A stretch of 64,000 nucleotides of DNA, from positions 37,535 to 101,534 of the forward strand of contig JAGYOW010000006.1 of the NCBI GenBank assembly GCA_018399285.1, in the 5' to 3' direction. The position numbers and the translations under genes are program-made. The DNA is from Desulfotignum sp. Its GTDB lineage: Bacteria; Desulfobacterota; Desulfobacteria; Desulfobacterales; Desulfobacteraceae. Below the pieces are notes generated by a model, which was given only the letters and a program-made list of their open reading frames with translations, was not told the origin of the DNA and ran no database searches. This document shows positions 10,528 to 21,334 of this stretch, piece after piece. Every line of letters starts with the position of its first letter. The stretch's first letter is position 1.

Positions 10528-10794
10528 TGACAAGTGAAATAAAAAGAAAAATTGGGCAGGTACCTGCGGTCGCACTGCTTGGTGGCGCGTCAGGTTGGAA
10601 AAACCACCCTTGCCAAAACCATCGCAAAATGTATGGATTTGATGCGTCAATCGTCTGAAAGCCTTGCGGGTCGGATCAGTTACCTGTACATGAGCGGGCT
10701 GAACATCATTGAAACCGGCAGCGAAAGTGACACAATACAGACATTTTGGGTTCGAGGCGGTTTTCCCGAGAGCTATCTGGCGGCAGATGGCTGA
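10528..10794 (+). pseudogene. Remnant of ATPase (DUF4143-type AAA) with internal deletion
   Basis: IGQVPAVALLGGARQVGKTTLAKTIAK (Walker A, 1-nt shift) directly joined to GRISYLYMSGLN...FWVRGGFPESYLA. Confidence 0.6.
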
Positions 10795-10908
10795 AACAAC
10801 CCCATAATATCGTTGAGATTTTGATTAACTCATGATAGTAGCCATTGTGATGGTGGTTTGTTGTACTTCAACAAACGTTAACACGATCAAAATATCAAAG
10901 GTCAAGTA

Positions 10909-12147
10909 ATGTCCCGGAAAATATCGATTCAGGATGCCGTTAACGGGTATGTGGATAAAAAAGCGCCCGTACTTTTTTTTGTGTTGTCCCGGAAAGGGGA
11001 AATCGTGTCGGCCAATCAGTATGCAAAGGACTTGACCGGTCTTTCAACGACCGGACAAAACTTTTCAGATGTGATTGTTGATTTTTCAAATGAATTCGAT
11101 CCGGCAGCCGCTGCCGGGGACCCGTCCATCGAAAGGATGCTGACGGTCGGGGTGAACAACGCCTCTCCCCGGACGTTTTACTTTTCCTTTGAGCCCTGCG
11201 AGGACCAGATTCTGGTTTTCGGCAGGCAGGACACGGACGAGCTTGAAACCATGCGCAAAGAGGTTCTGTCCCTGAATCGGGAACAAGGAAGCCTGATGCG
11301 GCAGCTTCACAAGGCAAATGCCAAGCTTAATAAAAGTCTCTCTGACCTTAGACAGGCCCAGGCCAAACTGGTGGAGTCCGAGAAAATGGCGTCCCTGGGC
11401 CGCCTGGTGGCGGGGTTTGCCCATGAAATCAATACACCCATCGGCATCGCATTGACGGCGTCATCGAGTATTGCAGAGGCATCACATCAGATTGAACAGA
11501 TGCTGATGCAGGAAGAGGTGGAAGAAGACGATTTGATTTCAACGCTGGAGACCATTCGGGATGCGTCCAGACTGGTTTTTTCCAATCTGAACCGGTCTGC
11601 GGATCTGGTGGGAAGTTTCAAAAGAACCTCCATGGAGCAGAGTGTTGAGGAATTATTTTTATACAGCTTGAATGATACGATCAAAGATGTGCTGACAAGC
11701 ATGAAAATGACCATCAAAAATACATCCATCAAAGCCGTCTTTGACAGTCATGAAACCATTAACCTGTATGGGAATCCCGGGGATATTTTCCAGGTGGTAT
11801 CGAATCTGTTTGAAAACAGTGTCCGCCACGGTTTTGACAACGGGACGCTGGAGGGCCTGATTTTTATAGAAATCCAGAAAGAAAATGACAATGTTCTGAT
11901 CCATTATTCTGATACGGGAAAGGGGATGTCCGCCGAAGTGGCGGAACGGGTTTTCGAACCGTTTTATACCACGGTAAGGGCCAGGGGCGGCACGGGGCTT
12001 GGCATGTATATCTGTCATAACATCGTGACCAGCCGCTTGAAAGGGACGATTGAATGTAAAAGCACCCAGGAGAAAGGGACGAAATTCATATTGACCTTTC
12101 CTGTGACAAAGGAAACGATTCATGAAACTGATCCGATCAAAAAATAA
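10909..12147 (+). CDS. Sensor histidine kinase (PAS + HisKA/HATPase)
   Basis: GRLVAGFAHEINTPIGIALTASSS; GNPGDIFQVVSNLFENSVRHG; GTGLGMYICHNIV. Confidence 0.9.
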   Translation: MSRKISIQDAVNGYVDKKAPVLFFVLSRKGEIVSANQYAKDLTGLSTTGQNFSDVIVDFSNEFDPAAAAGDPSIERMLTVGVNNASPRTFYFSFEPCEDQILVFGRQDTDELETMRKEVLSLNREQGSLMRQLHKANAKLNKSLSDLRQAQAKLVESEKMASLGRLVAGFAHEINTPIGIALTASSSIAEASHQIEQMLMQEEVEEDDLISTLETIRDASRLVFSNLNRSADLVGSFKRTSMEQSVEELFLYSLNDTIKDVLTSMKMTIKNTSIKAVFDSHETINLYGNPGDIFQVVSNLFENSVRHGFDNGTLEGLIFIEIQKENDNVLIHYSDTGKGMSAEVAERVFEPFYTTVRARGGTGLGMYICHNIVTSRLKGTIECKSTQEKGTKFILTFPVTKETIHETDPIKK

Positions 12148-13234
12148 AAAGACATGGCCCGATGAAACAAGAAAAGAAGAGAGACAAAGGCCTCAAAACG
12201 GCAAAATGGAAGTTTCTGAACGGCCTGCTCAACCCGAAATCAATCCGGATGGGAATCATTGGAAAATGCTCATTGTGGATGATGAGCCCGATGTCCATGA
12301 AATCACCCGGATTGCGCTCAAAGGGTTTCGTTTTGACGGAAAAATTCTGGAATTGATCAGCGCCTATTCTGCGGAACAGGCAAAAGAAATTCTTCACAGT
12401 GATCCGAGTTTTTCGGCGGCACTGATTGACGTCGTCATGGAAACTGAAGAAGCGGGTCTGGATCTGGTTCGTTTTATCAGAGAAGAAATGGGGCTTTCAC
12501 ACATTCGGCTGATCGTTCGAACGGGTCAACCCGGCAAGGCCCCGGAACGGTATGTGATCGATCATTTTGATATCGATGATTACAAGGAAAAAACAGATCT
12601 GACCACACTGAAAATGTATACCATGTCCCGCAGTTCCATCAAATCGTATCGGGATATCCTGACCATTGAAGCCAACAGGACCGAGCTTGAAAAAAAAGTC
12701 AAAGAACGCACGCAGGAACTGCACCGGGCAAATCAGGAATTAATCGAAATTTCCTTGACGGATGTGTTGACCGGCCTGCCGAACCGAAGGCATGCCACGC
12801 AGCAGTTAAAAACACTGGGAGGAATCGACCGGTTCAGGAAACCCCATATCTGTGATGATGATCGATGCGGATCATTTCAAAGCGATCAATGATACCTATG
12901 GTCATGACGCAGGTGATTTTGTTCTGAGGAGCTTTCCAGAACCCTTCAAATACGCCGTCAGACGGATGATTTTGTCAGTCGGCTGGGAGGGGATGGAATT
13001 TTTAATCATCTGTCCGAATACCGATCGTTCCGTGGACTGCAAATTGCCGAAACCGTCAGAAAATGTATCAGACATGTTGTTCCAACCGGAGACGGGTTTT
13101 GGAAGGGCAGTGTCAGTATTGGTGTGGCCGTCCGGAAAAAACACATGAAAACATTCGAATCCCTGATTAAAGCGGCGGACAAAGGGGTTTACGCGGCAAA
13201 ACAGGCCGGTAAAAATTGTGTGAGAGCCCCCTGA
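12122..13234 (+). pseudogene. Response regulator with GGDEF output, frameshifted in GGDEF
   Basis: Receiver MLIVDDEPDVHEITRIAL...; LTGLPNRRH...; IDADHFKAINDTYGHDAGD; SRLGGD/EFLIICPNT only by changing frame. Confidence 0.75.
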
Positions 13235-13361
13235 TTTTTGTGGTATTGACTTGACCCCTTTGGCTGACGTAAAATTTCGGGGATGATGGTCATATAATGG
13301 GTTACTGTTATGTGACCGGCAATGCAATCCAGCGAACAGGTGGAAAAATGAGAGTGGATTT

Positions 13362-14204
13362 ATGAAGTTGAACAGATCGAAAAATAAGCGCAGATTGCCT
13401 GGTGACGTCAAAGGAGAAGTAAAAAAAGACGTTCCTGCCAGGGATTTGACAGATTCGACAAGTTCCGTTGCGCCGGCGTTGGATTCTTCCGGTAATGCCT
13501 GGAAAGTGCTTCTTGTGGATGATGAGCCCGATGTCCATGAAATCACCCGTATCGCTTTGAAAAAATTTGTCTATGACGGCAAAGGTCTTGAATTGACCAG
13601 TGCTTATTCAGCAACACAGGCCCGGGAAATCCTGCGGAACGATCCGGATTTTGCCCTGGCAATTATCGACGTCGTCATGGAAACCGGAGAAGCCGGTCTG
13701 GACCTGGTTCATTTTATCAGAAAGGACATGAAACTATCTCACATTCGGCTGATCATTCGAACCGGCCAACCGGGAAAGGCGCCGGAGCAGTTTGTGATAC
13801 AAAATTTCGATATTGATGACTACAGGGAAAAAACAGATTTGTCTAATCGGAAAATGGTGACGATGCTCAGAAACGCCATCAAATCGTACCGGGATATATC
13901 CATCATTGAAAGGAACAGGACCGACCTGGATCAAAAGGTGAAGGAACGGACCCGGGATCTGAATGAAACAAATCTGAAATTGGAAGCCTCCGTGGCGGAT
14001 CTTCAAAAGGCGCTCCGGGAATTGAAACAATTGAAAGGGTTGCTTCCCATTTGTTCCTATTGCAAAAAAATCCGGGATGACAAAGGATACTGGCATCAAC
14101 TGGAAGCCTATATCCGGACACATTCCGAGGCTGAATTCAGCCACAGCATCTGCAAAGAGTGTTCAGACAAGTTTTTTCCGGAAATGAATTTATATGATGA
14201 TTGA
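13362..14204 (+). CDS. Response regulator with C-terminal four-Cys module
   Basis: VLLVDDEPDVHEITRIALKKF... coiled coil ...LKGLLPICSYCKKIRDDKGYWHQLEAYI...SICKECSDKFFP. Confidence 0.88.
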   Translation: MKLNRSKNKRRLPGDVKGEVKKDVPARDLTDSTSSVAPALDSSGNAWKVLLVDDEPDVHEITRIALKKFVYDGKGLELTSAYSATQAREILRNDPDFALAIIDVVMETGEAGLDLVHFIRKDMKLSHIRLIIRTGQPGKAPEQFVIQNFDIDDYREKTDLSNRKMVTMLRNAIKSYRDISIIERNRTDLDQKVKERTRDLNETNLKLEASVADLQKALRELKQLKGLLPICSYCKKIRDDKGYWHQLEAYIRTHSEAEFSHSICKECSDKFFPEMNLYDD

Positions 14205-14421
14205 CCTGTGTTCGACAGTCACAGAATTAAAGGCCCTCCGGAGGCTCCGCTGAGATCAGACCCGGAACACCTTCATTACCTCAACCCAAATGGTGATGTC
14301 CTTGAGCTTTCATTGAATTCATGATAGTTGCATTACTGTTGCATTATAAAAAAAATGGAATTTTAACCGGAAATGTCAGATTGCTGAAAACAGCCTGTCT
14401 GGAACATAATAGAGATCCTGC

Positions 14422-17112
14422 ATGAAAGAAAAATCCACCTGTGAAGAACTGGAAAATCGGGTTCAGGAACTGGAAAAAAAACTGCACGACGCCTGGTCAT
14501 TGACCGAAGAAATCATGATGTACATGACCGAGGGGCTTGTCATGACCGATACCCGGGGGGCGATCATGTTCATCAATCAACGGCTGTCGGAAATGCTGGG
14601 ATATCCGTCTGAACAGATCATCGGAAAATGCTGGCTGGAGATGGTGCCCCTTGAACAGCAGGCTATTGCTCAGGCAGCGGAAGCCAGGCGTGCCCAGGGG
14701 TATACCGACCGGTATGAAATTTTTCTGCGACACAAAGAGGGTCGTGAATTTCCGGTGGTGATCGGGGCAGGCCCCAGGTTTGACAAACACACGGGTGAAT
14801 TTATCGGCACCATGGGAGTTGTGACGGACATCAGCGAGCGCAGACAGGCTGAAAATGAACTCCGGAAGTTTGAATGGCTTGTCGAGAAAGAACCTTCCCT
14901 GGCGGATGTGGATGATCCGGCATTTGAGACAGTATATGGCGATGTCACGGAGCTGAACACCCGCCGTTTTATCCTGGACGGGGTCGGAAAAGAGCATCTG
15001 GCAGAAATGGCAGCGGACGTCATGGCCCTGCTCGATACCTCTCTTGCGGTCTATGAAGCCAACGGAGACTATGCATATGGTGTTTTCAGATCGTCCTGGT
15101 GTCAGTATATGGATACAGCATCCTTTCATTTATGCGGCACAAACGATGTCGGAAAAGCGCTTTCCTGCGGCAAATGGCTGTGTCATGACAATTGCTGGAA
15201 TGATTCTGCCAAAACGGCGATGGTGTCCGGAAAACCCGCTGATATTGAATGTGTCGGCGGGATCCGGCTGTATGCCGTGCCCGTTTTTGCCGAAAAAAAA
15301 GTCATCGGTTCTGTCAATATCGGATATGGGAATCCGCCTCAGGACACTGACACCCTGGCCCGGCTGGCTGAAAAATATCATGTTGATTTGGATCATCTGC
15401 GGGCCAAAGCAAATGCCTATAAACCCAGACCGGAGTTTATCATCGAGCTGGGAAAAAAGCGTTGTCAGCATATGGCACGGATGATCGGAAAGATTATCGA
15501 GCGCAGACAGGCGGAAAAATCGAGTCAAAAATATCAGAAAGACCTTGAAAAACGCAATCATTTCATCCAGACGATTCTGGACAATCTGCCCATCGGGCTG
15601 GCGGTCAATTCGATCGATGAAGGACAGGCAATATTCATCAACAAAAAGTTCGAGCAAATATACGGCTGGCCCGGGGAACTGATCAAAGACATTGATACGT
15701 TTTTTCACAAGGCATATCCGGACCCGGCGTACCGGGAAAAGATCATGACCCGTATTTTAGCGGACATTGCATCCGGCGATCCGGAAAAAATGGCCTGGGA
15801 CGGGGTGGAAATCACCCGCCAGGATGGTGAAAAACGGGTGGTCTCCGCCAAGAATATTCCCTTGCAGGAACAGAACCTCATGATTTCAACCGTTCAGGAC
15901 ATCACGGAAAACACAAAGCTTCAAAATCAGCTGCTCCAGGCCAGGAAAATGGAATCCGTGGGCCGGCTGGCCGGGGGCATTGCCCATGATTTCAACAACA
16001 TGCTGGGGGTGATTCTGGGGCATGTGGAATTCGCCCTGGAAAAGATCGGAGAGAATCACGATCTGTCGGCCGGTCTGAAAGAGATTCAGGTTGCTGCCCA
16101 GCGATCGGCAGATCTCACAAAGCAGTTGCTCACCTTTGCCAGAAAACAGATCATTTCCCCGAGACCCCTGGATTTGAACGATACCGTGGAAAGCATGCTG
16201 AACATGCTGCGCCGCCTCATCGGGGAAGACATCGATCTGGTCTGGAAGCCGGCTGCCCATACCTGGTCTGTGAAAATGGACCCGTCCCAGATCAACCAGA
16301 TTCTGGTGAACCTGTGTATCAATGCCCGGGACGCCATTGCCGGCGTCGGCAGACTCACCATAGAAACCGGAAGAAAAACATTTGATGACGCGTATTGCCG
16401 GAGGAACCAGGGGTTTATCCCAGGAGATTATGCGTTGCTGTCAGTGAGTGACAATGGCTGCGGTATGGATAAAGAAACCCTGAAAAACCTGTTCGAACCG
16501 TTTTTCACCACCAAGGGGGTGGGGCAAGGCACGGGTCTGGGCCTGGCAACCGTCTATGGTATCGTAAAGCAGAACAAAGGGTTCATCAATGTATACAGCG
16601 AACCCGGGCAGGGATCCACTTTCAATATCTACCTGCCCCGGCTTGCGGAAGAAGAGGAACGTTCCAGCGATGTTCCCATTGCAAAAACCGCTTCCGGCGG
16701 CACGGAAATCCTCCTGGTGGTGGAGGATGAACACGCCATTCTCAAAATGACCCGCATGATGCTGGAACAAAAAGGATATACAGTATTATCCGCTGCCACT
16801 CCGGCAGAGGCTCTGGAAGAGGTGGAAAATCATTCCGGTGCCATTGATCTGCTTTTGAGTGATGTGATCCTGCCGGAAATGAGCGGCCGGGACCTGGCCG
16901 GACAGATCATGGGTCGTTGCCCCGGCATCCGGGTGTTGTTCATGTCCGGATATACCGCCGATGTCGTCGCCCATCAGGGGGTCCTGGACGACGGGGTGGC
17001 GTTTATCCAGAAACCGTTTTCAATGAACGATCTGGCAGAAAAAGTGAGACAGGCCCTGGATCATGCCCCGGGCCACGGAAGACAATCAGGTGTTGTATCC
17101 AAAGACCGTTGA
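14422..17112 (+). CDS. Hybrid sensor histidine kinase: PAS-PocR-PAS-HisKA-HATPase-REC
   Basis: [21 protein letters not shown]; PocR-like [14 protein letters not shown]...[36 protein letters not shown]-terminal receiver [17 protein letters not shown]. Confidence 0.88.
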   Translation: MKEKSTCEELENRVQELEKKLHDAWSLTEEIMMYMTEGLVMTDTRGAIMFINQRLSEMLGYPSEQIIGKCWLEMVPLEQQAIAQAAEARRAQGYTDRYEIFLRHKEGREFPVVIGAGPRFDKHTGEFIGTMGVVTDISERRQAENELRKFEWLVEKEPSLADVDDPAFETVYGDVTELNTRRFILDGVGKEHLAEMAADVMALLDTSLAVYEANGDYAYGVFRSSWCQYMDTASFHLCGTNDVGKALSCGKWLCHDNCWNDSAKTAMVSGKPADIECVGGIRLYAVPVFAEKKVIGSVNIGYGNPPQDTDTLARLAEKYHVDLDHLRAKANAYKPRPEFIIELGKKRCQHMARMIGKIIERRQAEKSSQKYQKDLEKRNHFIQTILDNLPIGLAVNSIDEGQAIFINKKFEQIYGWPGELIKDIDTFFHKAYPDPAYREKIMTRILADIASGDPEKMAWDGVEITRQDGEKRVVSAKNIPLQEQNLMISTVQDITENTKLQNQLLQARKMESVGRLAGGIAHDFNNMLGVILGHVEFALEKIGENHDLSAGLKEIQVAAQRSADLTKQLLTFARKQIISPRPLDLNDTVESMLNMLRRLIGEDIDLVWKPAAHTWSVKMDPSQINQILVNLCINARDAIAGVGRLTIETGRKTFDDAYCRRNQGFIPGDYALLSVSDNGCGMDKETLKNLFEPFFTTKGVGQGTGLGLATVYGIVKQNKGFINVYSEPGQGSTFNIYLPRLAEEEERSSDVPIAKTASGGTEILLVVEDEHAILKMTRMMLEQKGYTVLSAATPAEALEEVENHSGAIDLLLSDVILPEMSGRDLAGQIMGRCPGIRVLFMSGYTADVVAHQGVLDDGVAFIQKPFSMNDLAEKVRQALDHAPGHGRQSGVVSKDR

Positions 17113-17161
17113 CCTGTTTTTGGAAAATATGAAAATCACCGTTCAGGAGGTGTGTTCTAAA

Positions 17162-18682
17162 ATGACCTATTCACCCAGATTAAGTTCCGGGTTCACGTTT
17201 GCCAGAAACCGGAGCACGTTTGTTTCCCCCCAGTCGGGCATGTGCTCGTTCTGCACCCAGGACTGCAGCGGCACCTGCGAGATCGCCCAGGCAGCCGTGC
17301 TGGGGGCCCAGACTGTGTATCCCACCACCACCGGGAACAATCAGATTGCATCGGAAAAAGATTACCCCGTTGATTTTTCCCATTTCAATATCAACGGCCG
17401 GGTGTTCGGGGCCCGGGGCATCTTAGAAACCGGTGATGATACCACTATTTTCAATGTTGACCTGGAACGGACGTATGGGTTTTACAACACGGTCAAGATG
17501 ACCATGCCCGTGATTCTGCCGGCGTTGATCAAGCTGAACTGGCAGGATTATTTTTCCGGCGCTGCCATGGCCGGGGTGACCTGTGTGATCGGGGAACATG
17601 CCAGAAACAACGAACCAAACTTGAAAATCCAGCAGGGACAGGTCACGGATTTCCCGCTGCTGGGAAAAGCGTTAGACTGCTTTGCCAGATATGACAGAGG
17701 ATATGGCCAGATCGCTGTGCAATGCAATGTGGATGATGATCTGATGGGGGTGCCTAAAATCGCCATTAAAAAATACGGGGCCAAAGCCATTGAGATCAAG
17801 TTCGGACAGGGGGCCAAAGGCACCCAGCCGGCCATCCGGGTCAAGGATCTTGAGACCGCACGGGTCAAACAGGAACAGGGGAACCTGGTGTATCCGGACC
17901 CCAGCGACCCGGTGGTCCAAAAAGCCTATGAAGACGGGGTGTGTCCCAATTTTTACACCTATGGCCGGCTGCCGCTTTGGACGCAAACCTCCCTGACAGA
18001 CCATATAGACAAGTTACGGGATATGGGGGCTGAAAATATTTATTTTAAAATGGCAGGATATGACCGGACCGATATTGAACAGGTGATCCACATCGCATGT
18101 GAAGCCAAAGTGGACATGATCACTTTTGACGGGGCCGGCGGCGGGTCCGGTTACAGCCCGTCAAAAATGATGAACGAATGGTCGTTGCCCACCATCTGTC
18201 TGGAGGATGCCGTGGTGCGCATCTGCAGCAAGCTTCAGTCGGAAAAAATTCGTCTGCCGGCCATGGTGATGACCGGCGGATTTGCCAGCGAGGATCAGGT
18301 GTTCAAGGGCCTGGCGTACGGGGAGGGCCATGTGCTGGGAATCGGGCTTTGCCGGGCCTCCATGGCTGCGGCCATGACCGGGAAAACCATTGGGGAACAG
18401 ATCAGAAATGGCCAGGTGCCGGAACGGTTCAAACCCTATGGGGCCACCATTGAAGAAATTTTCTGTGACCTGCCGGATCTGCGTGCCCTGTACGGTACAC
18501 AGGCAAACACATTTTCCACAGGGGCCATCGGGGTGTTTTCCTATCTCAACAAGATGGCATTCGGATTAAAGCATTTTGCCGCGTTGAACCGGAAGTTCAA
18601 TCTGGATCTTCTGGATAAAACCGACCTGATTCCGCTCACATCCGAAGCCAGGGCCCTGATGGAAAACAAATGGTTTGTTTAA
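17162..18682 (+). CDS. FMN-binding glutamate-synthase-like protein
   Basis: Cys-rich N-terminus CSFCTQDCSGTCEIAQ; TFDGAGGGSGYSPSKMMNEWSLPTICLEDAV; ATG 17162 preferred over upstream start. Confidence 0.8.
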   Translation: MTYSPRLSSGFTFARNRSTFVSPQSGMCSFCTQDCSGTCEIAQAAVLGAQTVYPTTTGNNQIASEKDYPVDFSHFNINGRVFGARGILETGDDTTIFNVDLERTYGFYNTVKMTMPVILPALIKLNWQDYFSGAAMAGVTCVIGEHARNNEPNLKIQQGQVTDFPLLGKALDCFARYDRGYGQIAVQCNVDDDLMGVPKIAIKKYGAKAIEIKFGQGAKGTQPAIRVKDLETARVKQEQGNLVYPDPSDPVVQKAYEDGVCPNFYTYGRLPLWTQTSLTDHIDKLRDMGAENIYFKMAGYDRTDIEQVIHIACEAKVDMITFDGAGGGSGYSPSKMMNEWSLPTICLEDAVVRICSKLQSEKIRLPAMVMTGGFASEDQVFKGLAYGEGHVLGIGLCRASMAAAMTGKTIGEQIRNGQVPERFKPYGATIEEIFCDLPDLRALYGTQANTFSTGAIGVFSYLNKMAFGLKHFAALNRKFNLDLLDKTDLIPLTSEARALMENKWFV

Positions 18683-18709
18683 AAAAACTGTCATTGCCGG
18701 GGAGGCTTT

Positions 18710-19672
18710 ATGGACGTTTCCGTTGAAAAGAAAATTCAAATGCTTGGGACCATGATTGTTTCCAGAAAATTTTCAGACGCGCTCAGGAAATTATGCAAAA
18801 TCAAGGACAAGATTCCGGGAATGATGATTGTGGCCGACGGACAGGAAGCCGTGGGTTCGGGCGTGTGCGCGGCACTGGAGCCGGAGGATGCCATTATTAC
18901 CAACCATCGCAGTCACAATCATCTTCTGGCCAAAGGCGCGGATCCCAAAGCGCTCATGGCTGAAATCTTTGGTAAAAAAACCGGGTGCAACAAAGGCAAA
19001 AGCGGCACCCTGCATCTGGCCGTGCCTGAAATCAATGCCCCCTGTACCACCACGGTGGTGGGGGCCACCCTGCCCATTGCCGTGGGCCGGGCCTTTGCCC
19101 AGCAGTACAGAAAAGAGCCTCAGGTCACGGTCTGTTTTTTCGGTGACGGCGCTGCCGATGAAGGGTCTTTTCATGAATCCCTGAACCTGGCGGCCCTGTG
19201 GCAGCTGCCCCTGATCTTTGTTTGTGAAAACAATTTGTATGCCGGGGGCCAGCGGTATGAGGAACATACCCGGGTCACAGACATGGCGGATCGGGCCGGT
19301 GGATACGGCATGCCCGGCATCATTGTGGATGGAAACGATGCCCCGGCGGTTTACAATGCCGCACTGGAAGCCAGACAACGGGCCGTGTCAGGAAACGGGC
19401 CGACCCTGATCGAATGCAAGACCTACCGCTGGGGCGGTCACAGTGAAACCGATCCCCATGAATATCAGCCAAGAGATGAAATCAAGGCCTGGCAGGAAAA
19501 ATGCCCCATCCGCCGCCTCAGCGAGGCGTTGTCGGATCAGGGAGCCGTCACTGCCGCTCATATGGCACAGATGATGTCACAGGCCGAAGAGGTTGTGGAA
19601 GAAGCGGTCCGGTTTGCCGAACAAAGCCCGTATCCGGCGCCCCGGGAAGCTTTGGAAGATGTTTATGCGTAA
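18710..19672 (+). CDS. TPP-dependent dehydrogenase E1 alpha subunit (pyruvate/acetoin type)
   Basis: FFGDGAADEGSFHESLNLAALWQLPLIFVCENN; RWGGHSETDP. Confidence 0.92.
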   Translation: MDVSVEKKIQMLGTMIVSRKFSDALRKLCKIKDKIPGMMIVADGQEAVGSGVCAALEPEDAIITNHRSHNHLLAKGADPKALMAEIFGKKTGCNKGKSGTLHLAVPEINAPCTTTVVGATLPIAVGRAFAQQYRKEPQVTVCFFGDGAADEGSFHESLNLAALWQLPLIFVCENNLYAGGQRYEEHTRVTDMADRAGGYGMPGIIVDGNDAPAVYNAALEARQRAVSGNGPTLIECKTYRWGGHSETDPHEYQPRDEIKAWQEKCPIRRLSEALSDQGAVTAAHMAQMMSQAEEVVEEAVRFAEQSPYPAPREALEDVYA

Positions 19673-19724
19673 CTGATACGGACAGGCGAAGCTTTGTCTG
19701 GATATATATTTAAGGAATCAAACC

Positions 19725-20708
19725 ATGCAGAAACTTGGAATGGGACAGGCCGTGAACCAGGCCTTGAGAGAAGAGATGCACCGCGATCCCGGCGTGTTCA
19801 TTGCCGGGGAAGGCGTGGGTGTGAGTATCCATGTCAACCCCATGCTGCCGACCCATGGCCTGCTGGAGGAGTTCGGGCCCGGGCGGGTCAAGGACACCCC
19901 TGTTTCCGAAGCGGTCATTGCCGGTCTGGCTGTGGGCGCAGCCGAAGCCGGGCTCCGGCCCGTGGTGGAAATCATGTTCAATCCTTTTTTCACCCTGGCC
20001 TCGGACATGATCGTCAACCATGCCGCCAAGCTCAGATACCTGTCCGGAGGCAAATCCACGTTTCCCCTGGTGGTGCGCATCAAAAGCGGGGCCGGGTTCG
20101 GGGCCGGATGCCAGCATTCCCACAACCTGGAGGCCTGGGTGGCCCACTGCCCCGGACTTAAAGTGGTCATGCCCGCCACCCCGACCGATGCCAAAGGACT
20201 GCTCAAGACCGCCATCCGGGACGACAACCCCGTGATCTTCATCGAACACATGGGCTCATATTTTGCGCCCCCCATGCCCGTGCCTGAAGAAGAATATCTC
20301 ATCCCCCTGGGCCGGGCCGACATCAAGAGAAAAGGCCGGGACCTGACCGTGGTCACCTGGTCCGGAATGCTGGGTGCGGCCATGGGGGCGGCGGAAACAC
20401 TCAGCCGGGAAGGAATTGATATCGAAATCGTGGATCTCAGGACCCTGACCCCGCTGGACACGGAGACCATCCTTGCTTCCGTTGAAAAAACCGGCCGGCT
20501 CATCGTCATGCATGAGGCCACCCGGACCGGGGGATTTGCCGGAGAGATCGCCGCTGTGGTCCTGGAGCAGGGATTTAAATATCTTAAAGCCCCGCTTCGG
20601 CGGGTTACGGGACCGGATATCCCGGTGCCGGTCAGTCCGCCCCTGGAGCGGTTTTACATCCCGAATGCAGATGATCTGATTGTGGCTGTCAGAGAACTTT
20701 TGCCATAA
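19725..20708 (+). CDS. TPP-dependent dehydrogenase E1 beta subunit
   Basis: MQKLGMGQAVNQALREEMHRDPGVFIAGEGVG...; transketolase-like C-terminus. Confidence 0.92.
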   Translation: MQKLGMGQAVNQALREEMHRDPGVFIAGEGVGVSIHVNPMLPTHGLLEEFGPGRVKDTPVSEAVIAGLAVGAAEAGLRPVVEIMFNPFFTLASDMIVNHAAKLRYLSGGKSTFPLVVRIKSGAGFGAGCQHSHNLEAWVAHCPGLKVVMPATPTDAKGLLKTAIRDDNPVIFIEHMGSYFAPPMPVPEEEYLIPLGRADIKRKGRDLTVVTWSGMLGAAMGAAETLSREGIDIEIVDLRTLTPLDTETILASVEKTGRLIVMHEATRTGGFAGEIAAVVLEQGFKYLKAPLRRVTGPDIPVPVSPPLERFYIPNADDLIVAVRELLP

Positions 20709-20714
20709 ACCCCA

Positions 20715-21192
20715 GTGTATGGCATTTGCGGGAGCAATGCCGGGCAGGTCCCCGAAATCCTGGCCAAATACTGCAAAGATTTAGATCTGGTGAGGTCCGG
20801 CCGGTATTCTGAAGCGGCTCCCACCATTTTGTTTTTCCACGGCAACAGCCCGGTCGTCCGAGGTGAAAAATCTGATTGTGGAAAGCGGGTTTGCCAGTAC
20901 CGGGAGCCTGCTCCGGGTGCTGGGCATTGACCCCTCAGACCGGGGCATCCAACTGCCTATCAGTCTGGACGATCAGGAAAAAATCCGTCAATGGACCGGG
21001 CCGGCATTGATCATTCACGGTGAACAGGATCAGCTGATTCCATTTTCCCACGGTCGGGCATTGTTTTCCGCCTGCCCGTCACCTGAAAAAAAACTGGTGA
21101 AAATTGCCGGTGCCGGGCATAATGATATTTTTCTGCGGGGACTGGAACCGTATCTGGCTGCTGTGAAATCCCTGGTTTTGCCTGACACCTGA
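20715..21192 (+). pseudogene. Alpha/beta hydrolase with large internal deletion/frameshift
   Basis: TILFFHGN joined to VKNLIVESGFASTGSLLRVLGIDP...GEQDQLIPFSHGRALF...GAGHNDIF; GxSxG segment absent. Confidence 0.65.
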
Positions 21193-21334
21193 AAGCAAAG
21201 CCGATGGCAAAATAATTAATCAAATTCAGGGATATGGTTGACATTTCGGCTTGCAGATGGTTATACAGTACAGGATTATTCCGGCGCAACCGGCCGGTAC
21301 AAGAGGATAACATAAAAACCATAGAGGATACGGC

